From positions 1 to 43,494 of the forward strand of contig JAMQCK010000179.1 of assembly GCA_024196135.1 (NCBI GenBank): DNA of 43,494 bases, given 5' to 3'. The position numbers and the translations under genes are program-made. The notes under the pieces were generated by a model, which saw only the letters and a list, made by a program, of their open reading frames with translations, did no database searches and was not told the origin of the DNA. Positions 21,680 through 31,888 of this stretch are shown in pieces. Origin of the DNA: Pleurotus ostreatus/Saccharomyces cerevisiae fusant (lineage: Eukaryota; Opisthokonta). Each line of letters starts with the position of its first letter. Position 1 is the first letter of the stretch.

Positions 21680-24143
21680 ATGTTTGCCAAAGCGTTCCTC
21701 ACTCTTGCTGCTCTCTTTGCTGCACGCCTTGTCTGGTGGACTGTCCAGCGTTTCGTCTTCAAGAACCCGCTAGACAACGTTCCGGGACCAGAACCAGATT
21801 CTCTGCTCATGGGTTCGCTTTCCCATTGCGTGCATGCGCCTTTTCACTCACTCTATTATTTCCAGGCAACTTCAAGAGGCTCTTCAGCGTTAATGGATGG
21901 GACTGGCATCGCGATCTGTTTGCGAAATGTACGCGTCCCTCTTGCGCATGGCGACCATGTCTAATTATGCCCTATCTTTCCACAGATGGTCGTGCCGTCC
22001 GTCTGACAGGGATGCTGGGCGTATGTGTCAATCTGGTGAACGCCTTCATCATTACTCACAGTCGCGCAGGAAAGGCAGCTGTACGTGGCTGACCCCAAAG
22101 CGCTGCACCATATAGTCGTCAAGGTTCGCGTCCTCGCGCTCACTGTACTACTCAGCTAACCAGCATACAGGATCAAGGTATATACGAGGAGCATCCTCAT
22201 TTTATTTCGTGCGCCAAACTCGCCTCTTCGAGGAGCACATCTAATACACGAGTCCAGGGCGAACAGCATCTTGTTCGGAAAGGGGCTTTTGACGACGCTC
22301 GGTGCGATTTGTGTCGCTAGAGCGTCCTGTACCCTGACTGATGTGACGCGCCTCTAGGTGATCACCACAAGAAGCAGCGCAGACTCATGAACCCCGTCTT
22401 CTCGACTGCTCACATGCGCAACATGAGTCCGTCTCTCAAATCACTACTCCCTCGACTCGCTCACGTTGCACCACAGTCCCGATCTTTCAGGAAGTTGTCG
22501 GCACTGTAAGTCTCGTCTCATCTTTTCTTTCATTCGATTAGATGCTCAGAATTGTTAAGTTGCGTAGCACGCTCGAGAAACAGACAGAGAACGGGCCCGC
22601 TGAAGTCAATATGCTCCATTGGATGGGTCGTACTGCCCTGGAGCTGGTCGGCCGTGCTGGCCTCGGCTACTCCTTCGACACGCTCATGCCAGATGACCCT
22701 GCCCACCCATACGCAGTGAGCATCAAGGAGCTTGTGTATGTCCTCTCCCCCTGGCGCCGTTACCTCATCATTCACAAACGTGGTCCAGGCCTCTGCAATT
22801 CCGCGTCTTCACGCTGCGCGTATACGTCCTCCCCTACGTATACAATATCGGACCCGCCTGGCTTCGTCGTGCTATCGTGAACTTTATCCCCTCGCCCACG
22901 CTTCACGAGCTGCGCGACAAGGTCGATTTTATCTGGCGCACCTCGAAAGAGATCTTCGACCAGAAGATGGACGCCCTGCGAGCTGGCGATGACGCGGTCA
23001 AGCAGCAGGTGGGACAAGGCAAGGACATCATCAGCCTCCTCAGTATGTCGCTCGCAACTGCTCCTTGGTTCGTCCCTTACATATCCTCCTCAGTTCGCGC
23101 TAATCTGAAGGCGGAGGACCCTTGCCCCGAAGACGAAATTCTTGGTCAGATGTCGTGAGCATCCATTCCATCTCGGCCTCCTTTTGGCGCTTGCTCAAAT
23201 TTTTTCCAAAGCACACTCATCTTCGCGGCCATGGACACCACATCTTCGGCCCTTGCGCGGATCATGTATATGCTTGCCACAAACCAGGATGTGCAGGACC
23301 TGCTTCGCGCGGAGATACGCGCTGCGAAAGCGCAGTACGGTACCCTCTCGTACGACGAGCTGGAGGCGATGTCATACCTGGACGCGGTCTGCCGGGAAAC
23401 TCTCCGCATGTGCGTGACTGGTGGTCTGCCAAGCTAACCTTACTCATGCTTTCTACAGGTTCCCGCCCATCCCTACCTTGATGCGCAAGTACGCACCGTC
23501 TTGAGATGTTGCATGCGTTGCAGACACTCACCGCTGACTAGGACCATCAAGGACGTGGTCATGCCCTTCAGCCAGCCCATCACAGGCGTGGACGGTCGCG
23601 AGATGTCGGACGTCTTCGTCCCGGCCCACACGCCCATCCTCATCTCTGCGTTGAACGCCAATCGCAACCCGGAGCTGTGGGGCGAAGACGCCGCGGAGTG
23701 GAAGCCCGAGCGCTGGCTCAAACCCCTGCCGCAGAGGGTGGTCGACGCTCATATTCCCGGTGCGCCTCTATGCATTCTTACGGGATTCGGAGGGATCTGA
23801 ATATCTTGCAGGAGTCTACAGCCACCTCATGACCTTCCTCGGCGGCGGGAGGGCGTGCATGTGAGTCGAATTGGCCATTTCTTATGTGGAGACTAATGAA
23901 TATCGCTCGCAGTGGCTTCAAGTTCTCGCAGCTCGAGATGAGTACGTTCTCGGCGCTGTGGCTGCTCTGCTTCCAATGCTCACGTGGGCCGCAGAGGTGG
24001 TGCTCGTCGAGCTGCTCGACGCGTTTGTGATATCACCGAGCTCGAAGAAGGTGCACTGGCGAATGAGCAACATCGTCTCCGCTTACGTCGAGGATGAGCC
24101 GCTGAAGACTCAGCTCCCCGTCGTTCTTTCCAGGGCGGCGTAA
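21680..24143 (+). CDS. Cytochrome P450 monooxygenase, 17 exons
   Basis: A microsomal heme monooxygenase of unknown substrate, 542 residues. Exons: 21680-21812, 21866-21928, 21986-22020, 22070-22123, 22171-22208, 22258-22301, 22358-22426, 22477-22505, 22560-22735, 22789-23042, 23094-23154, 23212-23409, 23459-23488, 23542-23759, 23812-23860, 23913-23941 and 23995-24143. An N-terminal membrane anchor (AFLTLAALFAARLVWW) and a Pro-rich hinge (NVPGPEPDSLL) come first. The I-helix is LIFAAMDTTSSALARIM, ExxR is CRETLRMFPP, and the heme loop FLGGGRACIGFKFSQLEM carries the Cys ligand. PKALHHIVVKD and HRKQ-like HHKKQRRLMNPVFSTAHMRN are typical of mushroom P450s. Two introns (ending at 22559 and 23211) need AAG acceptors. 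Exon 9 could instead start at 22542, adding six residues in frame. The gene is tail-to-tail with a hydrolase 147 bp away. Confidence 0.93.
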
Positions 24144-24290
24144 GTATTAATGGTGGTTTCACAGAAACCGGACGTTGCAGATACGGGATCAATTTTCTGT
24201 TGTAGTCGTATCTAAAGAACAGCTTTCGTGCACGATATATTCGTGTTTCGTTACGATGCGTGAATCTGCCAACCGCCTCGCATCCGCAAG

Positions 24291-25471
24291 CTACATATGT
24301 GCCGCCATCTTGTGCGGCTTCACCGCGCTGCACTCCTCCAAGGCGCGAATGGTGATTTCAGGATTATCCCACATAGCCTAAAAAGCCCCGGTAAGTCCAA
24401 CCACTCGAAGATAGCTCATGAAAGGACTCACGAAGTGGTTAGAGTTCGGGATCATTTTTCCCTTGAGCGGAATACCAGCTTTCTTCGCCGCGTCTTCGAG
24501 CCACCAAGGCGCGAGCGTACACAGCCATACTGAGCGACTCCCCGTAAGGCATTGGATGTCCAACCCGCCCCAGCGGCGATGCAGCTCTGCATCGAACAAC
24601 GTCTCCTCCGCGATCCGTCGCATGAGCGGGATAAGTTCAGCTCGCATGAGCGACGTGTCCCCAGTCACGCTGGCCTCCGACGCCATGATTGCGAGCAGCT
24701 CAGGCGCGTGCACGCTCGGCGGGCGATCCTGGTCGGGGGCGCCGTAGGTCGGCTTGCGCGAAGCGAGGTCGTGGGTGTAGTACGCGGAGACCCAGGGGAT
24801 GAAGATGCTCATGCGTTCGGCCGGTGACAAGCGCTCGTCCGCGAGAGGGAAGTAGGCCTCCGGTGGGGGTACGACGCCGATGAAGGGGGAGGGTACATCT
24901 GCGCGACTCATGAGCACCAAGAAGACGAGTATAAAGCACCACCTACCCCATAGAATGAGCCGTTGAACGTAAGTGCGCAAGACATTCCGTGTAGGTTCGT
25001 CGACTTCGTCCAGTGCGGAAAGCACAAGGCGAACGAAGAGAGTGCCGAGCGACCATCCAGCGAGAGCAATTCCGCCTTCACCATGAGCGGAGGGATGAGG
25101 AAGCCCAAGGGCATCGGGAAGCTTAGCGATGAAGCGGGCGAAGATGACACCCTGCGCAGCCAGTGTCTGGGAAGGATCAGAAGATGCCAGGCCCGCTTCC
25201 TCCTCAGGCGTAAATGGTGTAGTGCCTGGATAACCGCGGCGGTTGACGCATATGAGGCGGATGTTGTGCGAGGGCGCAAGAGGCAAGAGACGATCGAAGA
25301 CGGCTTGCAGGTAACACTCAGCATGTGCGCGAACTGAAGAGACGAGCTATACTCACCACTGTGCCATCTATACCCGTGGAAGATGACGATGGTCGGATAC
25401 GCGGACGGCGAAGGCGCGCCACTGTCGGTGTAGAAGAAGCTGACATTCTCTGTCGCAGCGAGGGTAGGCAT
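24291..25471 (-). CDS. Alpha/beta hydrolase
   Basis: A serine-type hydrolase of unknown substrate; esterase or lactonase activity is likely. Exons in gene order: 25357-25471, 24947-25303, 24432-24898 and 24291-24377 (TAG); 341 residues. The fold is recognisable from PTIVIFHGYRWHS (oxyanion strand, HG), ICVNRRGYPGTTPF, and the nucleophile elbow LAGWSLGTLF (Ser). A late IPNSNHFAMWDNPE supplies the probable catalytic His. No signal peptide is apparent. The intron 25304-25356 must end in AAG for SAVFDRLLPLAPSHNIRLIC to be read. ATG 25471 is the first in frame; a longer upstream frame starts without an ATG. The neighbouring P450 and short-chain dehydrogenase suggest a small-molecule role, but this is only positional. 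Confidence 0.87.
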
Positions 25472-26363
25472 CGTGCAAGGTGGTATGTGCGCAAGCAGGA
25501 GATAAGCCAAGAGACTGGACCGACGATAATGCAGGTAGAACGGATAGCTAGTCGCGCTAATGCAGCCCGAGTGAAAGATGGCCTTGCACGCCCCAGGCTT
25601 GACTACTTATACCTCTAGATTGGTGACGTTTTTGCACGTTTCTGCGTCCTTGGTGCGCGAGCGGCCCAGAGTTCTGACAGCGTGGGTATTGGTGTTCATT
25701 GCCGTCGATTCGAAGAGGGCTTGAGACAATTCTTCAACATTGTTTCTCAGTCGATTATCGGCATTGTTATATTCAGTGGTACCCGGTCCGCAGGCGGCGC
25801 TAGGGGTGACGTAGTCTTCCTATTCAGTCGCTTGTAGCGCTCATGTTCGAAGCAAGACGGAACTCCAAGATTTGAGGATGCCGCGATTTCGACATAGAAT
25901 ATGTTCTCGCGCTGGTAAGCAGATCTTCCCACAAGAATTGACACGTAGATCCGGATTGGCGCGACCATTGGCGGAGCAATATCCTGGAACAGGGCACGCT
26001 TCAGGAGCTGGGGAGCGATAGCGGGCCGGGAACGATATGTGTCTTGCAATACGTCGAGGTCGCGTAAGATGAGGGAAGATTCCAGAAGAGCGAGGTCGGG
26101 CGTGCAGGGAGGGGTGCGTTGACCATCATGATGGTGGCCAGCAACTTGGCGCAGAACGTGACGTTACAAGTGAAGTGTAGTCACGGTGTCCGGCAGTTGC
26201 CGAAGGGGCTATACCAGGTCGACAAGTGGTCGACAGACGTCGGCCACCATATAAGAGTGCTTGATAAACAACAAGGTTCCAATAAAACAACTGGTATATA
26301 CTCGAGTAACGCGATACAGCGATATACTGTATGAACTCAGAGCCCACCCATAAACCACAGTAT
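25472..26363. other. Intergenic, 0.9 kb
   Basis: This lies upstream of the alpha/beta hydrolase and downstream of the dehydrogenase, both on the minus strand. A 100-codon minus-strand frame at 25747-26049 has no recognisable domain and no splice partners. I see no repeat or RNA gene. Confidence 0.5.
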
Positions 26364-27676
26364 TCACAAGTCCAGCAGATACTCCTTGACGATCTGGCCG
26401 ACCCTCGGATCGAGTTTCTCGCCGATAGCCACTATTTCACGCTATAAATCAGTCAGCCTACCAATGAGGGAGACTCTACAAAGATTACTTACCCAAGTCC
26501 TATCCTGAGCGATCCTCCCTCGCTCGCTCAACACGAAATCCGATGGCTGACGCACTTCGTGACGAGCAACGAATGCGCCGCGCAAGGCGTCCGCATCTTC
26601 ACTACCACCCAGCGCTGCCCATACAAGCTCACGACTGCCGACCTCCGCAGAGACAGCAAAGAGTGCGTTCATCAGGCGCATGCCAACTGTGATCCGCCCT
26701 TCGTCCCGGAATAGGCTTGTCGAGCAAAGGCCAGGATCCACCGAGTTGACGATCACGGTAGGCTGCGTGTGGCGGAGCCGTTCGTTGAGGGCGCGGGCAA
26801 AGAGCACGTTGAGTACTGGGTGTGTTCGTGAGTTGTAACACTTCCAGCAGGACACAAAGAAAGCGCACGTTTCGATTCCTCGTAGCGAACGAAGGGGCTG
26901 CGGTAGAGAACGATCGTGTGTCAGTTACGCCATAGCAAGTGTAAGGCGTCAGACTTCTCACTCGAACTCTTCCTGATCGGACAACGCCTTCAATATCTCC
27001 GGCTGATTGAAGATCTCGTTGTTCCAGGGCGGCGCCCAGAAATGAACGGAGCTCGCGACAACCACCGTACGTGGGATCGTGTGCCTCTCGCGCGACGTCC
27101 GTAGCATGATGGGGAGAAGCAATATCGCGAGGATGGACGACGACACGACGTTGACTTGTATCCTGAGGCAGCGGTCAGCATTGAGCGACGTGCAGACGAC
27201 CAGCATCAAAGGTACGCACGTTGGCTCCCAGCCGTCCACTGTCGCTGTGCGCTTCGGTCCATTCTGGGCCGTGACCCCGGCGTTTAGCACCAGAATGTCA
27301 AGGCGATCGACGCGCGCCTCGAGCTCGGCAGCGAAATGCGTTGTCGAAGAAAAGTCGGCCAGGTCAACGAGCATCAGCTCCGAGTTCTTCAGCCCGGTCT
27401 CCTTCTGCAAGCCTGGCAATCATCTGATTAGTGGACGGCACCTCTGCAAAGAGGACGAGACGTGCGTTCGACAGCTGCAGCCCCGCGCTCCTTGCTACGA
27501 CACGCCATGATGACCCGGGCGGCGCCCATGGTTGCAAAATGCTTCGCCGCTTCGTAACCGAGGCCCACATTCGCGCCAACGACGACCACGACCTGATCAG
27601 TCAAGTCTTTGCGGGTAACACGGGAGTGGTAGGAGAGCTGGTCCCAAAGAAACGTCGTTGGCGTATATTTTCCCAT
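26364..27676 (-). CDS. Short-chain dehydrogenase/reductase
   Basis: An NAD(P)-dependent oxidoreductase of the classical SDR type, resembling retinol-dehydrogenase-like fungal enzymes. Exons in gene order: 27457-27676, 27220-27412, 26962-27162, 26869-26897, 26493-26815 and 26364-26441; 347 residues. Dinucleotide binding is VVVVVGANVGLGYEAAKHFA (glycine-rich loop), followed by MACRSKERG. LVDLADFSS and LDILVLNAGV match the adenine-pocket and NAG motifs, and VVVASSVHFW carries the catalytic Ser. The catalytic Tyr-Lys pair YEESK is encoded by a 29-nt exon (26869-26897). It is therefore invisible unless that exon is spliced between DQEEFDPFVR and LLNVLFARAL. The first intron (44 nt) has a perfect CTAAT branch site. 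The Rossmann core is complete, so the gene looks functional. Confidence 0.92.
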
Positions 27677-28548
27677 GATCGGCAGTGCTCGCACGTCGTG
27701 GACGGACAGGCAGTAAGGCTGAAAGCATTATATACCTGTTGACAGGGCGATAGCGTGTTCATATGTTCGTGTGGATGCCGGTTGTGTGTAACCGACACGG
27801 TGTCAATGGACATGGCGCAACTGGCTCTGCCTTCGACAACCTCTTGCCTCCAGCAAAGAGTTTGAAAGACGTCCGCAAACGTCCATTGCATAGCTAGAAG
27901 ATTGGGCCTCATCTCGCATTTCATCAGATCCTGGGGGGAGAGGTTCAGTATCGAAAAGCGATGAGGCATTGAGAAGCGGTCGTCAAGTCCAGCTGCAGCC
28001 CAAGAATTTACGCAACAGGCAGAGACACACGCTGGGATATGTGTCAGTCACCTACACGTATTTCATTGTTCCGCCGGATTCTGTCCGCTCGTTATGCGCT
28101 CTCCCGTCTGTCAACTTGTATGAATTCGGGGAATCGTCGCTTGGGTTTATCCAGGAGCTCGTGGACCATAAGCACCAAGGCCATCGAAGAGCTGTTCGAG
28201 TAGGCGATGGAAATGATGAGGCACACAAAAGCGAATCTGCCGCTTGGTAAGTTGCAGGCGTCCGAGAGGGGTACTGAGTAAAAGGAATTTAACGGTCAAG
28301 CAGGAGTCAAGCAGGAGCTGCAGTCGCTGATTTTTCATGTGGCGTTCCCGAGCTCACGTGGCTCGGTGTAACATCATGTCACGGTTCAACTTGGTGACGA
28401 CTGGATTTACGAGTGTGTCTGTGAACTGTTGGGAGACTACCCAAAGTATATTTTTCATGCGCGGGGGCCTTTTTCGTCAGTCGACTCGGATCATTGCAAA
28501 AGGAAAGCGCCAGAGTACACAAGCCTCCTATAACAGACGTATATCGCA
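27677..28548. other. Intergenic, 0.87 kb
   Basis: Contains the dehydrogenase promoter (TATA at 27728) at the left. From 27760 to 28548 there is no supported gene; overlapping open frames of 63-127 codons show no domain. Confidence 0.5.
27728..27734 (-). promoter_or_regulatory. TATA box of the short-chain dehydrogenase gene
   Basis: TATATAA on the minus strand, about 52 nt upstream of the ATG at 27676. Confidence 0.5.
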
Positions 28549-30858
28549 CTACTGGTCCTCGATTATTTCGGATAGATCAGAGATACATGAGCCTGGACGA
28601 ATCAATAACATGTGCACGACGTCACGCCTATTCTTTCCCATCCAGTCCAAGAGACCTATCAGAGCAGCATCGATCAGCCAACGCGAAGCTTTCGCTTCCC
28701 TACCGTCCAAAGTACCCTGATCACCAACTCCCCGCAAGTAGTCGCTGGTGAAGTCCGACAACATCCTCATCACAATATCCCCACTTTCGATGGACAGACT
28801 CGTCCTCAGACGCGCCCGAGGGCGGGTTTCGAGACTCAGCGGCGGGCCATAGTGGCGCACACCTTTCGTGGTGTGGATAAGGGACGATGTCAGATCTCTG
28901 TGAGCGACGACACTTTCGTGGTCGGCCTCGCGCAGGACAACAAGGCAGGTGTGCAGTGTCAGAGCGCGCTCGTATCGCGAAGGCACATAGATCTCCTCAT
29001 CTGCCATCCCTGTGACGAGTCGATTGAAACCTCGCGCGATTCGCTCGCGATCCTTGGGAAGTAGCTGCGATCCAGGGCTGACGATGAGATATTCCGCAAG
29101 AGTAGGGCAGCTGGATCGCAGGGCGGCGCGAAGCCGCACGTCCGCAACCGCCGCCTCCAACAGACCTGCGATGACAGCAGCTTCGAGTATGCGATTTGTA
29201 TCGCTACTGGTGCTAGCGCACGCGCAGCCTGGAGCTGCAGCTCGCAACAGAGGTCGAGCAGCATTGATGAGCCGTTTAGACGCGTCGCAGGAGAGGTCGC
29301 GCGGTAGCGCGGCCGGAACGAAGTCGATGACGGAGAGCTGACCATCAGGTGCTTTTGTGTAAAGGTGGAAGATGAGGGATAAGACGCATATGCCGAAGTC
29401 GTTAGCGAATGCCATATCGCTGGGGGCTTGCTTGCCCACGAGATGTGGCATATTCCGCACGACTTCGAGGCCGCACCAGTACCAGGGGTGTATTGGCTTC
29501 AACTGGCTAGCTTCGAGTACGAGAGACATGAGACTCTCGAAGGGCGTATCTTGTCGAGCAGGGGGTGGTACCAGTTGTTCAACAAGTGCGTGGTAGTCCT
29601 CCCCGCGATCCTCCCAGATTCTCGTGCGGCGAAGACACTGCCGTAAGGTGCGTACAGTGAGGCTTGCCGAAGAAAACGACAAGGACCCGTCAGGCGGTAC
29701 ATTCTCCAGCGTTACTCTGTTCACCATGAACGTCTGCTCCGAGGTAAGCTTGGTAATTTTCATCTCGAAGCTGTCTTGTTGTCCGGCGGCAGATAGCGCG
29801 TACTCGGCGAACACCCGAGGATCCGTCAGACCTGCAGCTGGAAGCCGGGTATACTTTGTCTTCGCCGGTGTAAGCGGTAGCTCGATGAGTTTGGTCGAGC
29901 ATTGCGCGCGGAGAGCGTGGTACGCCGGGTCCTGAGGGTCGCGCAGCAGATTCAGGCGAAGGACCACAACTACTCGAGGACTGATGACGAAGAGACGATG
30001 TAGGAGGAATCCGCGATGCTTCATGTGACAGCCCTCGTAAAGTCCAAATGATGAAGAGGTGAGCACAAATTCGTCGGTGTCCGCAGCCTCCCATACGCCG
30101 AGGAAATACATTTGCGCCTGCTGCTGGTACGCGACGGCGTGGAATTTATCGTACTTGTCCACGTCGGCAGGACCAAGGTCCTCCGGCAGTTCGAGGTCAC
30201 CATCTTGCCTGATCTGATCGTGAGGGGTGTCCAGGAGATAGTCGATATAACGCAGCCACAGGTCGCTGGGTGTGCGCAGCCCATGCTTGTCACCGTAAGC
30301 CTGCAGAAACTCGCGGTGAGGCGCGTTCTCCGGATGGTCCTTGTCGAAGTACATTCTCGAGCGCTTCTCATGACGGATGTGCATGATGAATAGGAATTTG
30401 CGCAGGTTCCCGAGGTCGGCACGGCTGATCTCGAACGTGCTAGTGGGAATGGCCTGATGGATGAGGGTGATGGCATTCGCCGCCTTCTGCTCCAGCACAG
30501 AGAGCTTCTTCTCGATATGGTTCACGTTGCCCGGGTTGCTTATATCGCGGTAGAGGTTGGTGACGCCGTAGACTTCGCCGATCAGGCGGGTAGTCAGCGT
30601 CCTCGTCGCGACGTCGTAGAAGCGAACGTATTCGGGGATGAAGCCGTCGCGCTTGAGAGCTCTCGTCCGCTCAGCACTCGTCCTACGCATTCGTGAGCAG
30701 CAGAACACGTGTAGGGCGCGCGGCACTCACAAGGCTGGACCAACTTGATACCTACGAAGGATAAATCGCGGTAGGACATGGTGATACTGATCCCTGGCTG
30801 GCTTCGAGACAGAGGGCTTGGCCCGCGTATGGTTTCCTCGCGACTTACGGGAAGGCAT
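28549..30858 (-). CDS. DUF4238 family protein
   Basis: The function is unknown. Two exons, 30731-30858 and 28549-30682, give 753 residues. The N-terminus is basic (MPSRKSRGNHTRAKPS), followed by QYHHVLPRFILRRYQVGPAL. This H-x-V/I-P-R-F/Y-x-L-R signature is the hallmark of DUF4238, a family widespread in bacteria and expanded in mushrooms. Further family-like segments are VYGVTNLYRD and FLFIMHIRHEKR. The second half (from about residue 330) is mostly helical, without a domain I can name. Intron 30683-30730 (48 nt) is well supported because it joins the signature to EYVRFYDVATRTL. No membrane segment or signal peptide is evident. The 711-codon exon is very long compared with its intron-rich neighbours, which may indicate later acquisition or retroposition; this is inference. 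Confidence 0.8.
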
Positions 30859-31235
30859 CAATGGGAGTCGTCCGCAAGTTATGCCTATGAAGTTCCAGGA
30901 TGCTAGGCCCGTGAGTCAGTCGGGTCTTGAGCGCATCAACTAGTCAGATGAGCCCGTGCTTGCCCGTTGCCCGAGGCAACTTAGGAACTGAATAGCCCAC
31001 GACCTGCATGTGGCCATCCAATGGCTTGCAGCTTCTACATAGGCCAGCACGACAACGCACTGAGTGGAAAGCAGTAGGGGCAAGAAACACAATCTTCGGG
31101 CTCACGAGACTACATCCGTAACGTATCATAACGAGTCGCATAGACATCAGAAAACGTCTCCAGTATTCGTGCAGCTATTTGACAAGGCTAAGTTAGCCCC
31201 AAGTCGAACAAAAAGGAGAGATGATGAACCGACCT
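30859..31235. other. Intergenic
   Basis: DUF4238 promoter side and the 3' flank of secreted peptide A. I see no gene, repeat or RNA in these 377 bp. Confidence 0.5.
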
Positions 31236-31494
31236 TCAAAAGCAGGCTTGAAGGTGTCCTGCACCACCTTCGTCGCCCGGGGAATCCGCCCTGCGATGAT
31301 CACCACAAGTAGACTGTCTGGCCACTAGAACATCCGACGCTACAACTTCGTCGGTACAGTCGTAAATATCTAGCAGCGCGCATGGGCTCACCATACGCGT
31401 CCAATAGGCCAGCGACTGGTGCGACGATGGGCGCCGCAGCCACAAAGAGATAGCCCAAAACCATCGAGGCTGAGAGTACGGTGAAGAGCTGCAT
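31236..31494 (-). CDS. Small secreted two-cysteine peptide, paralogue A
   Basis: I recognise no known family, but it is clearly related to the genes at 39214 and 40076. Exons 31392-31494 and 31236-31339 give 68 residues. The signal peptide is MQLFTVLSASMVLGYLFVAA with cleavage expected near AAAP. The mature part is short: after SDVLVARQSTC comes a polar Gly/Asp-rich spacer of 20 residues to the second Cys. It ends GAGHLQACF-stop. The 52-nt intron (31340-31391) is phase 1 and falls at the same point as in paralogue B, where a split Ala codon is followed by Ser. One disulfide is likely. Arg in VARQ could be a processing site. A TATA box lies 55 nt upstream of the ATG. A secreted signal or effector-like peptide is possible but not shown. 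Confidence 0.72.
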
Positions 31495-31888
31495 GGCGCT
31501 GGCGAGAGTATTGCTGAAGTTACCTGCTGAGTAGAAGGGCAACGAAAGCCTTATAACCAGAGGCGGGAATTCTCCTCATCGCACGTGAGAGATTACCGGA
31601 CATCAGGCGAAAGGAGAATCGTGGAGCGGGACCCATGCGAAAACGCCTTCTCTGTCGAGGATCGCCTACCGTCCTTCGAGATGCGGGCTTCGAGCACTCA
31701 AGGCATCGCGCGCGAGAATGGCGCTTCCTGCTATGCGTAATCATTTCACGCTAGCGTAGCTTCATGATAGGGTAGGGTACGTAGTGGCCCACCTTCAAAG
31801 TACATTTCCTGAGAAAACTGTGCATTAATACATTGCAAAGGGACCCGACGATGTATTTTGGCACTCTCGTACCTTCCTAGCACTGAAT
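31495..31888. other. Promoter of secreted peptide A and 3' flank of the Jjj1-like gene
   Basis: 394 bp. TATAAG on the minus strand at 31550-31555 precedes peptide A. The remainder shows no gene. Confidence 0.5.
31550..31555 (-). promoter_or_regulatory. TATA box of secreted peptide A
   Basis: TATAAG on the minus strand, 55 nt upstream of the ATG at 31494. Paralogues B and C have TATAAA at comparable distances. Confidence 0.5.
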
